Notes: generated from the sequence alone by a model not told the origin. Positions 25,335 through 34,752 are shown, numbered from the stretch's first letter. The stretch: DNA of 41,961 bases from JAYEJW01 sp034716535 (GCA_034716535.1 JAYEJW010000092.1:1-41961); one strand, 5' to 3'. Numbers and translations: made by a program.

Positions 25335-28300
25335 TCAGCGGAAATCCCGCGAGCGGGTGACCAAGCCCCCCAGCAGTGCCGAGTAGTCCCGCAGCTGTCT
25401 GACCACCAGGTGGGTCACGCCGCTCTCACGCTGAATCTCCCCCACCACCCCCAGCAGCCCGGCGCCGAGCAGCGCCTTGCGCTGCCGATCCGCCACCCGC
25501 TTCCACACCACCAGATTGACGTAGCCCGTCTCGTCCTCCAGGGTGACGAACGTGACATTGTTGGCCGAGGACGGCCGCTGGCGGTTGACCACGATCCCCG
25601 CAGTGCTCACGACGCTTCCGGGCGCCGCCGCGCCGACCTCTGCGGCGCACAACAGCCGCCGCCGTCTCAGCTGTCCCCGTAGCAGGGCCAGGGGGTGCCG
25701 CCGCAGGGTCAGGCCCAGACTCGCGTAGTCGGCGGCGATGGCCTCGCCTTCGCCCGGGACCGGCAGCAGAGGGAGGGCCTCGGGCGCCACAGGTGCAGGC
25801 ACCAAAGGCCGGGCCGGGAGAATGCCCGCCACCTGCCACGCCGCGAGATGACGGTTGCCGGCCAACCCCGCCAAGGCATCGGCCGCGGCCAGTGCCTGCA
25901 GGTCCGACCGGTCAAGAGCGGCACGCCGGGCCAGATCCGCGACCGAACGCCACGTCTCTTCCGTACGGACCTCAACCAGGCGCTCCGCACCCTGACGGGA
26001 GAGTCCTTTGGCCATGCGCAGGCCCAAACGCAGGGCCGGCTCACCGGAGCGGGTGGGCTCCAGGGTGCAGTCCCATTCGCTCGCGAGCACATCGACGGAC
26101 CGCACCTCCACCCCCTGGCGCTGCGCCTCCCGCACCAGCTGCGCCGGGGCGTAGAAGCCCATGGGCTGGCTGTTCAGCACGGCGGCGAAGAAGGCCGCCG
26201 GCTCCTGGTGCTTGAGCCAGGCGGAGACGTAGACCAGCAGTGCGAAGCTCGCGGCGTGGGACTCGGGAAAACCGTACTCGCCGAAGCCAAGGATCTGCCG
26301 GTAGATCTGCTGGGCGAACTCCCGAGAGTAGCCCCGGGCAACCATGCCGCCGATCAGACGGTCCCGGAACTGGGTGAGTCCCCCCCGGCGCCGCCAGGCG
26401 GCCATGGAGCGGCGGATCTGGTCTGCTTCTCCGGGGGAGAATCCAGCCGCCACCGTTGCCACCTTGATCACCTGCTCCTGGAAAATGGGGACCCCCAGAG
26501 TCCGGCCGAGCACCTCCTTGACCGCCTCCGAGGGATAGGTCACCGGCTCCAGCCCCTGACGGCGGCGCAAATAAGGGTGGACCATGTCGCCCTGGATGGG
26601 CCCCGGGCGCACGATCGCAACCTCAATGACCAGGTCGTAGAAGCAGGCGGGCTTCAAGCGCGGCAGCATGGCCATCTGGGCACGGGACTCGATCTGGAAC
26701 ACCCCCGTGGTCTCGCCTCGCTGGATCATCCGGTAGACGGCGGGATCCTCGGGGGGGATGTCCGCCAGTGTGAGCCCCCCGCCACGATAGCCGTTGACCA
26801 GGTCCAGGGCGCGGCGTATCGCGCTCAGCATCCCCAGCGCCAGGCAGTCCACCTTGAGCAGACCCAGGGCCTCGAGGTCGTCCTTGTCCCACTGGATGAG
26901 GGTACGGCCGTCCATGGCGGCGTTCTCGATGGGCACCAGGCGAGAGAGCTCCCCGCGGGCGATGACGAACCCGCCCACGTGCTGAGAGAGATGGCGCGGG
27001 AATCCCAGCAGCTCGTGCACCAGACGCATGGTCTTGAGCACCGAGGGGTTGTAGGGGTCGAGCCCCACCTCCCTCAGGCGCTCCGGCGCCACCGCCTGGC
27101 CGTCCCACCAGTTGAGGTTGCGCGCCAGGCGGTCCACCTGATCGGGCGCCATCCCGAGGGCCTTGCCCACGTCCCGTACCGCACTCTTGGGACGGTAGGT
27201 GATCAGGGCGGCGGCCAGGGCGGCGCGCCCGCGCCCGTATTTTCGATAGATGTACTGGATGACCTCTTCCCGGCGCTGGTGCTCGAAGTCGACATCGATA
27301 TCCGGCGGCTCGCCACGCTCCCGGGAGATGAAACGCTCGAACAGCATCTCCGTGCGCGCCGGGTCCACCTCCGTGATTCCGAGGCAATAGCACACGGCGG
27401 AGTTGGCCGCCGAGCCCCGCCCCTGGCACAGGATGCCCCGGGAGCGGGCGAAGCGGACGATGTCGTGGACGGTGAGGAAATAGGGCTGGTAGTCAAGCTC
27501 ATCGATGAGCATGAGCTCGTGCTCCAGGAGCCGCCGTACCTTCTCCGGCACAGCATTCGGCCAGCGCACCGCCGCACCGGCCTCGGTGAGGCGACGCAGG
27601 TGGCCGCTCGCGCTCTCTCCGGCCGGGACCAGCTCGTCCGGATACTCGTAGCGCAGCTCATCCAGGGAAAAGCGGCAGGCGGCGGCAATGCGCAGGGTCT
27701 CGGCGAGCAGGTCCGGCGGATAAAAGCGGCCGAGCTCCTCGCGGGTACGCAGGTGGGTCTCCCGGTTCTGTCCCAGGGCATCGCCCACCGCGTCCACCCT
27801 GCTGCCGAGCCGAATGGCGGTCAGGGTATCGAGCAACGGCTTGCGCTCGGGCAGGTGCATCAGCACCCCGCCCGCCGCCGCCAGCGGCAGACCGCAAGCC
27901 TTGCCCAGCTCCCGCAAGCGGCTCAGACGTGCGAGGTCGCCGCCGCAGCGCTGCAACGCGACCCCGAGCCAAAGCCGACCGGAAAAACAGGCCGCCAGCC
28001 AACGGCCTTCGCTCTCAGCGGCGCGGGCCTCCGCCAACCACAGAGCGATGCAGCCATCGAGTCCCGCCTGCAGGTCCGAACGCTCCAGCCGATACTCGCC
28101 CTTGGGACTGCGCCGGCGCGCGACCGAGATCAGATAGGAGAGGTTACCGTAGCCCCGGCGATCCATCGCCAGTATCACAAGCCGCAGGCCGTCGTCCGTG
28201 CGCAGCTCGCTGCCGATGATCAGATGCAGACCGCTCGCCCTGGCCTCGACGTGCGCACGCACCACACCGGCGAGAGAGCACTCGTCGGTGATGGCGAGCG

Positions 28301-28418
28301 CCCCGTAGCCCAGCTCCCGGGCCCTGCGTACCAGCTCCTCCGGGTGGGAGGCCGCCGTCAGGAAAGAGTAGTTGGAGCGACAGTGTAGCTCCGCGTAGTC
28401 CGGACAGGTCCCGCACAT
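25335..28418 (-). CDS. imuC: Error-prone DNA polymerase ImuC (DnaE2)
   Basis: The 1027-residue protein is a C-family polymerase of the DnaE2 type. An N-terminal PHP domain starts at YAELHCRSNYSFLTAASHPE. The palm follows with QGRGSAANSAVCY and the catalytic PDIDVDFEH (around residues 370-380), then fingers, helix-hairpin-helix segments, and a C-terminal OB fold (residues about 920-990). The length matches DnaE2 rather than the longer replicative DnaE1. ImuC carries out damage-tolerant synthesis, normally with ImuA and ImuB; neither is encoded next to it here. A perfect LexA operator lies 17 bp upstream of the start, so it is SOS-controlled. Confidence 0.96.
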   Translation of the reverse strand: MCGTCPDYAELHCRSNYSFLTAASHPEELVRRARELGYGALAITDECSLAGVVRAHVEARASGLHLIIGSELRTDDGLRLVILAMDRRGYGNLSYLISVARRRSPKGEYRLERSDLQAGLDGCIALWLAEARAAESEGRWLAACFSGRLWLGVALQRCGGDLARLSRLRELGKACGLPLAAAGGVLMHLPERKPLLDTLTAIRLGSRVDAVGDALGQNRETHLRTREELGRFYPPDLLAETLRIAAACRFSLDELRYEYPDELVPAGESASGHLRRLTEAGAAVRWPNAVPEKVRRLLEHELMLIDELDYQPYFLTVHDIVRFARSRGILCQGRGSAANSAVCYCLGITEVDPARTEMLFERFISRERGEPPDIDVDFEHQRREEVIQYIYRKYGRGRAALAAALITYRPKSAVRDVGKALGMAPDQVDRLARNLNWWDGQAVAPERLREVGLDPYNPSVLKTMRLVHELLGFPRHLSQHVGGFVIARGELSRLVPIENAAMDGRTLIQWDKDDLEALGLLKVDCLALGMLSAIRRALDLVNGYRGGGLTLADIPPEDPAVYRMIQRGETTGVFQIESRAQMAMLPRLKPACFYDLVIEVAIVRPGPIQGDMVHPYLRRRQGLEPVTYPSEAVKEVLGRTLGVPIFQEQVIKVATVAAGFSPGEADQIRRSMAAWRRRGGLTQFRDRLIGGMVARGYSREFAQQIYRQILGFGEYGFPESHAASFALLVYVSAWLKHQEPAAFFAAVLNSQPMGFYAPAQLVREAQRQGVEVRSVDVLASEWDCTLEPTRSGEPALRLGLRMAKGLSRQGAERLVEVRTEETWRSVADLARRAALDRSDLQALAAADALAGLAGNRHLAAWQVAGILPARPLVPAPVAPEALPLLPVPGEGEAIAADYASLGLTLRRHPLALLRGQLRRRRLLCAAEVGAAAPGSVVSTAGIVVNRQRPSSANNVTFVTLEDETGYVNLVVWKRVADRQRKALLGAGLLGVVGEIQRESGVTHLVVRQLRDYSALLGGLVTRSRDFR

Positions 28419-28435
28419 GCCGACACACTCGAAAA

Positions 28436-28451
28436 CTGTTTATATATACAG
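28436..28451 (-). promoter_or_regulatory. LexA operator (SOS box) of imuC
   Basis: CTGT-TTATATAT-ACAG is an exact match to the gammaproteobacterial LexA consensus CTGT-N8-ACAG, with the preferred AT-alternating centre. It lies 17 bp upstream of the imuC start. The TATATA core could serve as the -10 element, so LexA binding would directly block polymerase. Confidence 0.9.
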
Positions 28452-28476
28452 TAGTCGAGTCCGGCGAAAACGGAAA

Positions 28477-28520
28477 GGGGGCGTGCTGAAACGGCGCTAA
28501 CCGCCGGAAACCACGCCCCC
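28477..28520 (-). terminator. Probable terminator of pckG
   Basis: On the minus strand downstream of pckG, GGGGGCGTG pairs with CACGCCCCC (9 bp) around a smaller inner hairpin, and the stem is followed by TTTCCGTTTT. Position and composition fit a Rho-independent terminator, though the T tract is interrupted. Confidence 0.5.
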
Positions 28521-28551
28521 GCGGGACCACCGGATCAGGCGGCGCCCTCCA

Positions 28552-30414
28552 TCAAGACTCGGCGGTGGCAGACAGGTCCCAGACAGCGGGAGAGTGATAC
28601 AAACGCGCCAATTGAAGCTCGCGCTCGATCTCCATCTCGCGCGGCAAATGGTCACCGAACCGGGTGAACAGCTCTTCCTGGTCGTTGGTTTCCTTACGCG
28701 ACACTTCGCGGTCGATGTTCATGATGGCGAAGAAATCTTCCTTCTTGAAATCCAGGCCCTCCCAGTTGATCGCGTCGAAACCGGGCACCCAGCCGAGCGG
28801 ACTCTCGATCGCGGACCCGTTACTATTGCAGCGATCCACGACCCACTTGAGCACCCGCATATTCTCGCCGAAACCGGGCCAGATGAACCGGCCGTGCTCG
28901 TCCTTGCGGAACCAGTTGACCCGGAAGATGCGGGGCGGCGTGGCGACGTTCTTGCGTCCAATGCGCAGCCAGTGCTTCCAGTACTCGGCCATGTTGTAGC
29001 CGCAGAAGGGCAACATGGCCATGGGGTCACGGCGCATCGCCGCCTGGCCGATAGCCGCCGCAGTGGCTTCGGAGCCCATGGTGGCCGCCATGTAGACGCC
29101 GTGCTCCCAGTTGTAGCTCTGAAACGCCAGCGGAAAGTTGTGGCTTACCCGGCCGCCGAACAGAAAGGCGCTGACAGGAACGCCGGCCGGGTTCTCCCAC
29201 TCCGGATCGATCGAGGGACACTGGGCAGCAGGCGCCGTGAAGCGGGCATTCGGATGGGCGGCAGGAACACCACAGCCCGGCGTCCAGTCGTTGCCCTTCC
29301 AATCGATGAGATGTTCCGGGGGCTCCTTGGTCAGGCCTTCCCACCAGACGTCACCATCATCGGTCAGGGCGCAATTGGTGTAGATGCAGTTTCCCCCCAG
29401 TGCCGCCAAGGCGTTGGGATTGGACGATTCGTTAGTGCCCGGAGCGACGCCGAACAGACCGTACTCCGGATTGATCGCATAGAACTTGCCGTCCTCGGGA
29501 TTGGGTTTGATCCAGGCAATGTCATCGCCGATGGTCGTGACCTTCCAGCCCGCGAATTCAGGCGGCGGTACCAACATCGCGAAGTTGGTCTTGCCGCAGG
29601 CGCTCGGAAATGCCGCCGCCACATAGAGCTTCTTGCCCTCCGGCGACTCCACGCCCAGGATCAACATGTGCTCGGCAAGCCAGCCCTCGTCGCGCGCCAT
29701 GACCGATGCGATGCGCAGCGCGAGGCATTTCTTGCCCAGCAGGGCGTTCCCGCCGTAGCCACTGCCGTAGGACCAGATCTCGCGGGTTTCAGGGAAATGG
29801 GTGATGTACTTGTCCTCGATGTTCCCCGCGCATGGCCAGGGAACATCCTGCTCACCCGGCTGCAGCGGAGCGCCGACCGAGTGCATGCAGGGTACGAAAT
29901 CGCCGTCTTCACCCAGCACGTCCAAGACGGCCCGCCCCATGCGGGTCATGATGCGCTGATTGACGACCACATAGGGCGAATCGGTGATCTCAACGCCGAG
30001 ATGGGCGATGGGCGAGCCCAGGGGACCCATGCTGAAGGGGATGACGTACATGGTGCGCCCCCGCATGCAGCCATTGAACAGCCCCTTGAGAGTCCTCTTC
30101 ATCTTCCCCGGATCCGTCCAGTTGTTCGTCGGGCCCGCATCCTCTTCCCGTGCCGAGCAAATGAAGGTCCGCTCCTCGACCCGCGCCACGTCGCTGGGAT
30201 GGGAGCGAGCAAGGAAGCTGTTCGGCCGTTTCTCTGGATTCAGCCGAACGAACGCACCAGCTTCCACCATCTGATTGCATAGCCTGTCGTACTCCTCCTG
30301 CGACCCGTCACACCAGTAGACGCGATCCGGGTTACACAGGAGCGCCATTTCGTCGACCCACGCCAGCAGCTTACGATTGCTGGTGCGGGTGGCACCGTCG
30401 TGGAAGGTGGTCAT
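28552..30414 (-). CDS. pckG: Phosphoenolpyruvate carboxykinase (GTP)
   Basis: The ATG at 30414 (GGAG ten bases upstream) gives a 620-residue protein beginning MTTFHDGATRTSN; an upstream TTG is less likely. It has the GTP-type PEPCK signature FPSACGKTNFAM around residue 270, with the reactive Cys in the P-loop, and the metal-binding GDDIAWIKPNPEDG just after it. FWPGFGENMRVLKWVVDR near the C-terminus is also typical. It converts oxaloacetate and GTP to PEP, GDP and CO2, the first committed step of gluconeogenesis. Together with acs it fits growth on acetate. Enterobacteria use the unrelated ATP form, so this narrows the lineage. It is monocistronic. Confidence 0.97.
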   Translation of the reverse strand: MTTFHDGATRTSNRKLLAWVDEMALLCNPDRVYWCDGSQEEYDRLCNQMVEAGAFVRLNPEKRPNSFLARSHPSDVARVEERTFICSAREEDAGPTNNWTDPGKMKRTLKGLFNGCMRGRTMYVIPFSMGPLGSPIAHLGVEITDSPYVVVNQRIMTRMGRAVLDVLGEDGDFVPCMHSVGAPLQPGEQDVPWPCAGNIEDKYITHFPETREIWSYGSGYGGNALLGKKCLALRIASVMARDEGWLAEHMLILGVESPEGKKLYVAAAFPSACGKTNFAMLVPPPEFAGWKVTTIGDDIAWIKPNPEDGKFYAINPEYGLFGVAPGTNESSNPNALAALGGNCIYTNCALTDDGDVWWEGLTKEPPEHLIDWKGNDWTPGCGVPAAHPNARFTAPAAQCPSIDPEWENPAGVPVSAFLFGGRVSHNFPLAFQSYNWEHGVYMAATMGSEATAAAIGQAAMRRDPMAMLPFCGYNMAEYWKHWLRIGRKNVATPPRIFRVNWFRKDEHGRFIWPGFGENMRVLKWVVDRCNSNGSAIESPLGWVPGFDAINWEGLDFKKEDFFAIMNIDREVSRKETNDQEELFTRFGDHLPREMEIERELQLARLYHSPAVWDLSATAES

Positions 30415-30947
30415 GATTGGAATGCTCCTCAACAAAGTGCTTCGGTGGTCTTCATCTCAAGAGACGGCCGCAAAACCCGGGCCAACCTCTCCGAGTCCGG
30501 AATCTTGCAGAAATCCGGCGATGATGGGAAGTCATTTTGTCGGTCACGCACCAGAATCGGCCAGACTGCCCCAACCTGGGCCCCAGGTTGGGGCAGTCGC
30601 TTTCTCGCAGCGAGAGGCGCTGTAGGGATTTCGCCGGGGGCGCCACAAGAGAAGGGGGTGAACGTCCTCATGAAAGAGACCGCCGTCCGGTGGCGAGGAA
30701 CGGTGGGGTAGAATAGTCCTGCAGCGACCAAGGATCGCCGGGGCGAGCCGGGCGCGATCTCTAGGCCCGACCGACGAACCGGATTCCGGGTGTGAACGGC
30801 GCGTGAATTGTCACTTCCCTGTGTCTCTTCATCTTCATGCTCCGAATCTCAGAATCTATCGCCGCTGAGGCAACGGGTGCCCCAAATGGCTCACGGGTAG
30901 ACTAGAGCATATAAGCGTTCACTTATTCACGGAAATATAAAATCCCT
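30415..30947. promoter_or_regulatory. Divergent intergenic region between pckG and pyrC
   Basis: These 533 bp contain no convincing gene. They should hold the promoters of pckG (minus) and pyrC (plus). The most notable element is a perfect 35-bp palindrome at 30564-30598, listed separately. A smaller symmetric TCTCG-CAG-CGAGA lies just after it. The last 50 bp before pyrC are AT-rich (GCATATAAGCG then AAATATAAAAT) and probably include the pyrC promoter and leader, but no clear hexamer pair was found. Confidence 0.45.
30564..30598. repeat. Perfect 35-bp palindrome upstream of pckG
   Basis: GACTGCCCCAACCTGGG and its exact reverse complement are separated by a single central C, giving 17 paired bases per arm. 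It is about 150 bp upstream of the pckG start and 350 bp upstream of pyrC. There is no T tract on either side, so it does not look like a simple terminator. It could be a REP-type extragenic palindrome, an operator for a dimeric regulator, or a transposition relic. Confidence 0.75.
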
Positions 30948-32012
30948 ATGAGCCCACATCACTCGATCACGGGCGGCGGCGATGAGCTCACCTTAACCAA
31001 GCCTGACGACTGGCATCTGCACCTGCGGGACGGGTACGAAATGGCCGCAGTGGTCGGCCACACGTCGCGGCGCTTCGGGCGCGCCATCGTAATGCCCAAC
31101 CTCAGACCACCCGTGACCGACACGGCGCAGGCCGCCGCCTATCGCGATCGCATCCTCGCAGCCTTGCCCGAACGCGATGGGTTCAGGCCGCTGATGACCC
31201 TCTACCTGACGGACAGCCTTTCGCCGAAGGAGATTGCCGTCGCCAAAGACTCCCAGATAGTCTACGCAGCCAAGCTTTACCCTGCCGGCGCCACCACCAA
31301 CTCGGAGAACGGCGTCACGCGGCTGGATCGCATCTATCCCGTCCTCGAGGCGATGCAACAGCTGGATCTGCCACTGCTCGTCCACGGGGAGGTGACCGGC
31401 GCAGAGGTCGACATCTTCGATCGGGAAAGGCGCTTCATCGACGACGCCCTGAGTCCCCTGCTGCGGGATTTTCCCGGCCTGCGGATCGTATTCGAGCACA
31501 TCACCACCGCCGACGCCGTCCAGTTCGTGCTCGACGCCCCGCCGAGGATCGCGGCCACCATCACGCCCCACCACCTTCTGTATAACCGCAATGCGATTCT
31601 CGCCGGCGGCATCCGACCTCACTATTATTGCTTGCCCGTCCTCAAGCGGGAACTCCATCGCCAAACGCTGATGAAGGCCGCAACCAGCGGGAATCCGAAG
31701 TTCTTCCTCGGTACGGACAGCGCCCCGCATCCGGTGGAGGGCAAAGAATCGGCCTGCGGGTGCGCGGGGATCTACAGCGCACACGCCGCCTTGGAGCTCT
31801 ACGCGGAGGCCTTCGAGCAAGCCGGAGCGCTGGACAGGTTGGAAGGATTCGCGAGCCTGTTCGGAGCCGACTTCTACAGGCTGCCGCGAAACCGCGAACG
31901 CATCAGGTTACGCAAGGAGCCCTGGCAAGTACCCGACGCCTACGCCTTCGGGAAAAGCCGCGTCATTCCCTTGCGGGCCGGGGAGCCGGTAGCTTGGCGC
32001 CTGGTCGACTGA
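30948..32012 (+). CDS. pyrC: Dihydroorotase, homodimeric PyrC type
   Basis: The 354-residue protein has the zinc-binding HLH motif in DDWHLHLRDG (His23, His25) and the carboxylated-lysine region AAKLYPAG (Lys109). Further metal-ligand histidines lie in LLVHGEV and FEHITT, and the catalytic Asp in FLGTDSAPHP. It is the short class II enzyme found in E. coli, which cyclises carbamoyl aspartate to dihydroorotate in pyrimidine synthesis. It is a stand-alone gene convergent with mlaA. Confidence 0.97.
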   Translation: MSPHHSITGGGDELTLTKPDDWHLHLRDGYEMAAVVGHTSRRFGRAIVMPNLRPPVTDTAQAAAYRDRILAALPERDGFRPLMTLYLTDSLSPKEIAVAKDSQIVYAAKLYPAGATTNSENGVTRLDRIYPVLEAMQQLDLPLLVHGEVTGAEVDIFDRERRFIDDALSPLLRDFPGLRIVFEHITTADAVQFVLDAPPRIAATITPHHLLYNRNAILAGGIRPHYYCLPVLKRELHRQTLMKAATSGNPKFFLGTDSAPHPVEGKESACGCAGIYSAHAALELYAEAFEQAGALDRLEGFASLFGADFYRLPRNRERIRLRKEPWQVPDAYAFGKSRVIPLRAGEPVAWRLVD

Positions 32013-32067
32013 AGCAGGTTACCGTGAAAATGCCGAGCCTAGAGCGGCCGTGAGCTGCGCTGGGGCC

Positions 32068-32847
32068 TCAGCCGGCGTCCGCGGCTGCCTCTCCGCCGGC
32101 GCCCTCCTGCTGCTCTTCTTCCCAAAGATCTTCCTCGTACGGATCAGGCGGTGGGTTCCCGTCGAAAATCTGATTACGCCGGCGCTGAAGGTACGCATCG
32201 CGAACGAAAATGTACGGATCGACCGCCGCCTCTTCAAGGATCTTGCTGGCCGTCAGCAGGTCCGCGCGGGTGTCGATGGCGCGCAGGGCAATAAAGCCCC
32301 AGTAGATCCGGCTCTCGTCCAGGCTGAAGAAGGGGTCGACCACGATGTCCCCGGCCAGTCCGACGGTATCACGCACTGTGCTCGGCCCCAGCAGCGGCAA
32401 CACAAAGTAGGGACTCGAATCGGCCCCCCAATAGCCGAGGGTCTGGCCGAAATCCTCTTTGTAGCTCGGCAAGCCCATGTTGGTCGCCACGTCGAAAAAC
32501 CCGAGGATGCCCACGGTGCTGTTCGTCGCCACCCGGCCGACGTCGGACCCGAAACGCGAGAGCTTGAACTGCAGCAGGTTGTTGACCGCTGAGGTGACGT
32601 CCGCGATGTTATTGAAGAAGTTCGTGACCCCGCGGTCGACGGGCTCGGGCGTGATCGCTTTGTAGCCCTTGGCGACAGGCTTGAAGAACGCGTTGTCGAA
32701 GTCCGTATTGAACTGGTGCATCCCCCGGTTATAGGACTCCAACGGGTCTCTGGGATCCCGGTATTCCTTGGGGACAGATGCGCAACCACCGACCAGAATC
32801 AGCAGGACGAGCACGCCTGCTCTTCGGAACCGACTCAGCCATGTCAT
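32068..32847 (-). CDS. mlaA: MlaA (VacJ) outer-membrane lipid asymmetry lipoprotein
   Basis: The ATG at 32847 has GAGGG upstream and gives a lipoprotein signal with lipobox LVGGC; the frame upstream is not protein-like. The 259-residue product has MlaA hallmarks: DPLESYNRGMHQFN, VTNFFNNIADV, a GQTLGYWGADSSPYFVLPLL segment and STVRDTVG. MlaA removes phospholipids from the outer leaflet of the outer membrane and hands them to MlaC. The C-terminus is an acidic Glu/Gly/Ala tail. The mlaBCDEF genes are not in this window, which is normal since mlaA is usually separate. Confidence 0.95.
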   Translation of the reverse strand: MTWLSRFRRAGVLVLLILVGGCASVPKEYRDPRDPLESYNRGMHQFNTDFDNAFFKPVAKGYKAITPEPVDRGVTNFFNNIADVTSAVNNLLQFKLSRFGSDVGRVATNSTVGILGFFDVATNMGLPSYKEDFGQTLGYWGADSSPYFVLPLLGPSTVRDTVGLAGDIVVDPFFSLDESRIYWGFIALRAIDTRADLLTASKILEEAAVDPYIFVRDAYLQRRRNQIFDGNPPPDPYEEDLWEEEQQEGAGGEAAADAG

Positions 32848-33039
32848 GTCTTGCCCTCGAATCGCCCGTTCCGCGGCATCAGGTTCGCGCATGGTAGCAC
32901 ACTCGCAAGCTGGGAAAACCCACGTGTAAATTCCGCCAGACGCGGCGGACGGCGAGGCGGTCAAGACCCCAGCAACACCCCCGAGTCCTGTACGAGAATC
33001 GCGGCAGGGACTGTCCGTCCCCAACCTCCGTTCACGGAC

Positions 33040-33924
33040 TCAATAGACGGGGCGCACATCCAGCCCCGCAGCCAGGAGACGCTCCAGGATTCCTCCCTCT
33101 CCGGGAAAGTGCAGCGCACCGACGGCAACAAAGTAGCCGCCCTCGGCAAGCAACGGCAGCATCCGCTCTACCATGCGGACGTTCCGCGCATCCAGGGCGG
33201 CGGCCTCGAAACGCTCCGCCAGGGCCGGGTCGCCGCCGTGCAGATAGTCGTTGCTAAGACGCATCAGCTCGGCAAGATCACGTTGGACATAGGCGCTGAG
33301 CAGGCGCTCGAAGACCTCGGAGAGCTGATCCCGGACGGCAAGGGTCTCCCGCAGCATGGCGACCTGGTCGCCTTCGCTCAGACTCTCGAACACGGCAAGC
33401 TGCTCGTCTATCGTCTCTAGACCGACGACGGATTTGCCATCGGCCAGCGCCGCCTTATAGAGACGCATATCCAGGAACTCCCCCGTCTGCGCGCGCGGGA
33501 CACTGAGCAGCGTGACGATGGCCCACGGCTTGAAATCCTTAAAGGCCGTTTCCGTCATCCCAATAGTCTCCATGGCCTTGACGGTTTCCCGGTACAGCGA
33601 CGGTCCGACAACATCCTCGAGGGTGCGACCGTCCGTGTACACCATGGTCACCATGGAACGGATGATGGCGGCGGCATCCGGAACCGCCTCCATGGCGAGG
33701 GCACGGGAACGATCGAACGCATCCTGGACGGGGGGCGGCAGCTCCAAGACGCGATCATCCTCGCTGTGAATGGTCCCGAACAGGTAGCTCGGCTTACCGT
33801 TGTCGTTGCGCACCTCGAACAAGAGGCTCTTTTCCAGCGGCCGCTCCTGGGCCTGAGCAACTCCCGCCAAGAGCACCCCGAGCAGGCACCAGACGCAGGC
33901 AAACGGGTTTCGATGCGCTTTCAT
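33040..33924 (-). CDS. TraB/GumN family protein, exported
   Basis: The 294-residue protein has a signal peptide (MKAHRNPFACVWCLLGVLLAG then VAQA). A TraB/GumN domain follows, with the first motif SYLFGTIHSED near residue 46 and the second VGALHFPGEGG near residue 265. These GTIH and GALH motifs resemble metal-binding sites of the TIKI/EreA/TraB superfamily, so a metal-dependent protease or hydrolase is possible. No substrate is known for the bacterial periplasmic members. It lies 192 bp upstream of mlaA on the same strand and is divergent from rnt. Confidence 0.88.
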   Translation of the reverse strand: MKAHRNPFACVWCLLGVLLAGVAQAQERPLEKSLLFEVRNDNGKPSYLFGTIHSEDDRVLELPPPVQDAFDRSRALAMEAVPDAAAIIRSMVTMVYTDGRTLEDVVGPSLYRETVKAMETIGMTETAFKDFKPWAIVTLLSVPRAQTGEFLDMRLYKAALADGKSVVGLETIDEQLAVFESLSEGDQVAMLRETLAVRDQLSEVFERLLSAYVQRDLAELMRLSNDYLHGGDPALAERFEAAALDARNVRMVERMLPLLAEGGYFVAVGALHFPGEGGILERLLAAGLDVRPVY

Positions 33925-34070
33925 CGTTGTAATCTATCGATTTTGGTTCTTTCCATCCCCCCACGGGCGCACTATACCAACTCTCGCCTTGTGACAGGGA
34001 TGGCCTAAGTGCGAAGGAGGGATCAATCGGCCGGTTTGGCTTTTCACCCCGCACCACATATTCTGTGCCG

Positions 34071-34745
34071 ATGATCCAACAAGACGACAAACCGACCATC
34101 GCCCAGCGTTTCCGCGGTTTCTTGCCGGTGGTCATCGACGTGGAGACAGCGGGCTTCGACCCTCAGCGGCACGCGCTGCTTGAGGTCGCAGCAATCATCA
34201 TTCGCATGGACGACGAGGGCCGACTCATCCCGGCCCCGACGCTCTCCTGCCATGTGCTGCCTTTCATCGGATCCGAGATCGACCCGCGGGCGCTGGCTTT
34301 CAACAAGATCGACCCCGATCATCCCTTCCGCGACGCGATCCCGGAGAAAGAGGCCCTGACGCGTATCCTCATGCCTGTCCGCAAGGCGGTGAAAACCACC
34401 GGCTGCAACCGCGCCATTCTGGTCGGCCACAATGCCGCCTTCGATCTGGGCTTCATAAAGGCCGCGGTCGAGCGGACGGGTTTCAAGCGAAATCCGTTCC
34501 ATTCCTTCAGTGTCCTGGACACGGTGTCGCTGGCCGGACTCGCCTATGGGCAGACGGTCCTCGCGCGCGCCGCTCAGGTGGCAGGGCTGGGTTGGGACAA
34601 CAATGAGGCGCACGCCGCCATCTACGACGTGGAGCAGACCGCAAGGCTTTTCTGCAGGATCGTCAACCGCTGGCGCGAGCTCGACCCAGAGCGCCCCTGG
34701 GAGATCGAGGCGGAGGGCGCAGACGAGGTTGATCCGTCCACCTAG
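34071..34745 (+). CDS. rnt: Ribonuclease T
   Basis: The ATG at 34071 is preferred over a GTG six bases upstream because it places the DEDDh catalytic residues at exactly the E. coli numbers: Asp23 and Glu25 in VIDVETAGF, His181 and Asp186 in AHAAIYD. The 224-residue protein also has the typical RFRGFLPVV start, SGCNRAI-like TTGCNRAILVGHNAAFD segment and CRIVNRW near the end. RNase T trims 3' ends of tRNA and other stable RNAs as a dimer in the cytosol. The ribosome-binding site is weak. The gene is convergent with grxD. Confidence 0.96.
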   Translation: MIQQDDKPTIAQRFRGFLPVVIDVETAGFDPQRHALLEVAAIIIRMDDEGRLIPAPTLSCHVLPFIGSEIDPRALAFNKIDPDHPFRDAIPEKEALTRILMPVRKAVKTTGCNRAILVGHNAAFDLGFIKAAVERTGFKRNPFHSFSVLDTVSLAGLAYGQTVLARAAQVAGLGWDNNEAHAAIYDVEQTARLFCRIVNRWRELDPERPWEIEAEGADEVDPST

Positions 34746-34752
34746 ACGGAAT

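Noticed and set aside
25695..28388. 897-codon plus-strand open frame opposite imuC
   Set aside because: It has low-complexity Arg/Gln/His-rich content typical of antisense translation, and the opposite strand is a complete DnaE2 polymerase.
28594..30282. 562-codon plus-strand open frame opposite pckG
   Set aside because: It is an antisense shadow of a full-length PEP carboxykinase with all motifs.
30887..30915. Possible sigma70 promoter for pyrC using TATAAG at 30910
   Set aside because: The matching -35 position reads TGGCTC, which is too poor to support the call.
32990..33030. GGGACTGTCCGTCCC near the end of the TraB/GumN gene, resembling part of the 35-bp palindrome
   Set aside because: It is a different short hairpin (5-bp stem) that shares only a few bases, so I do not treat it as a second copy.
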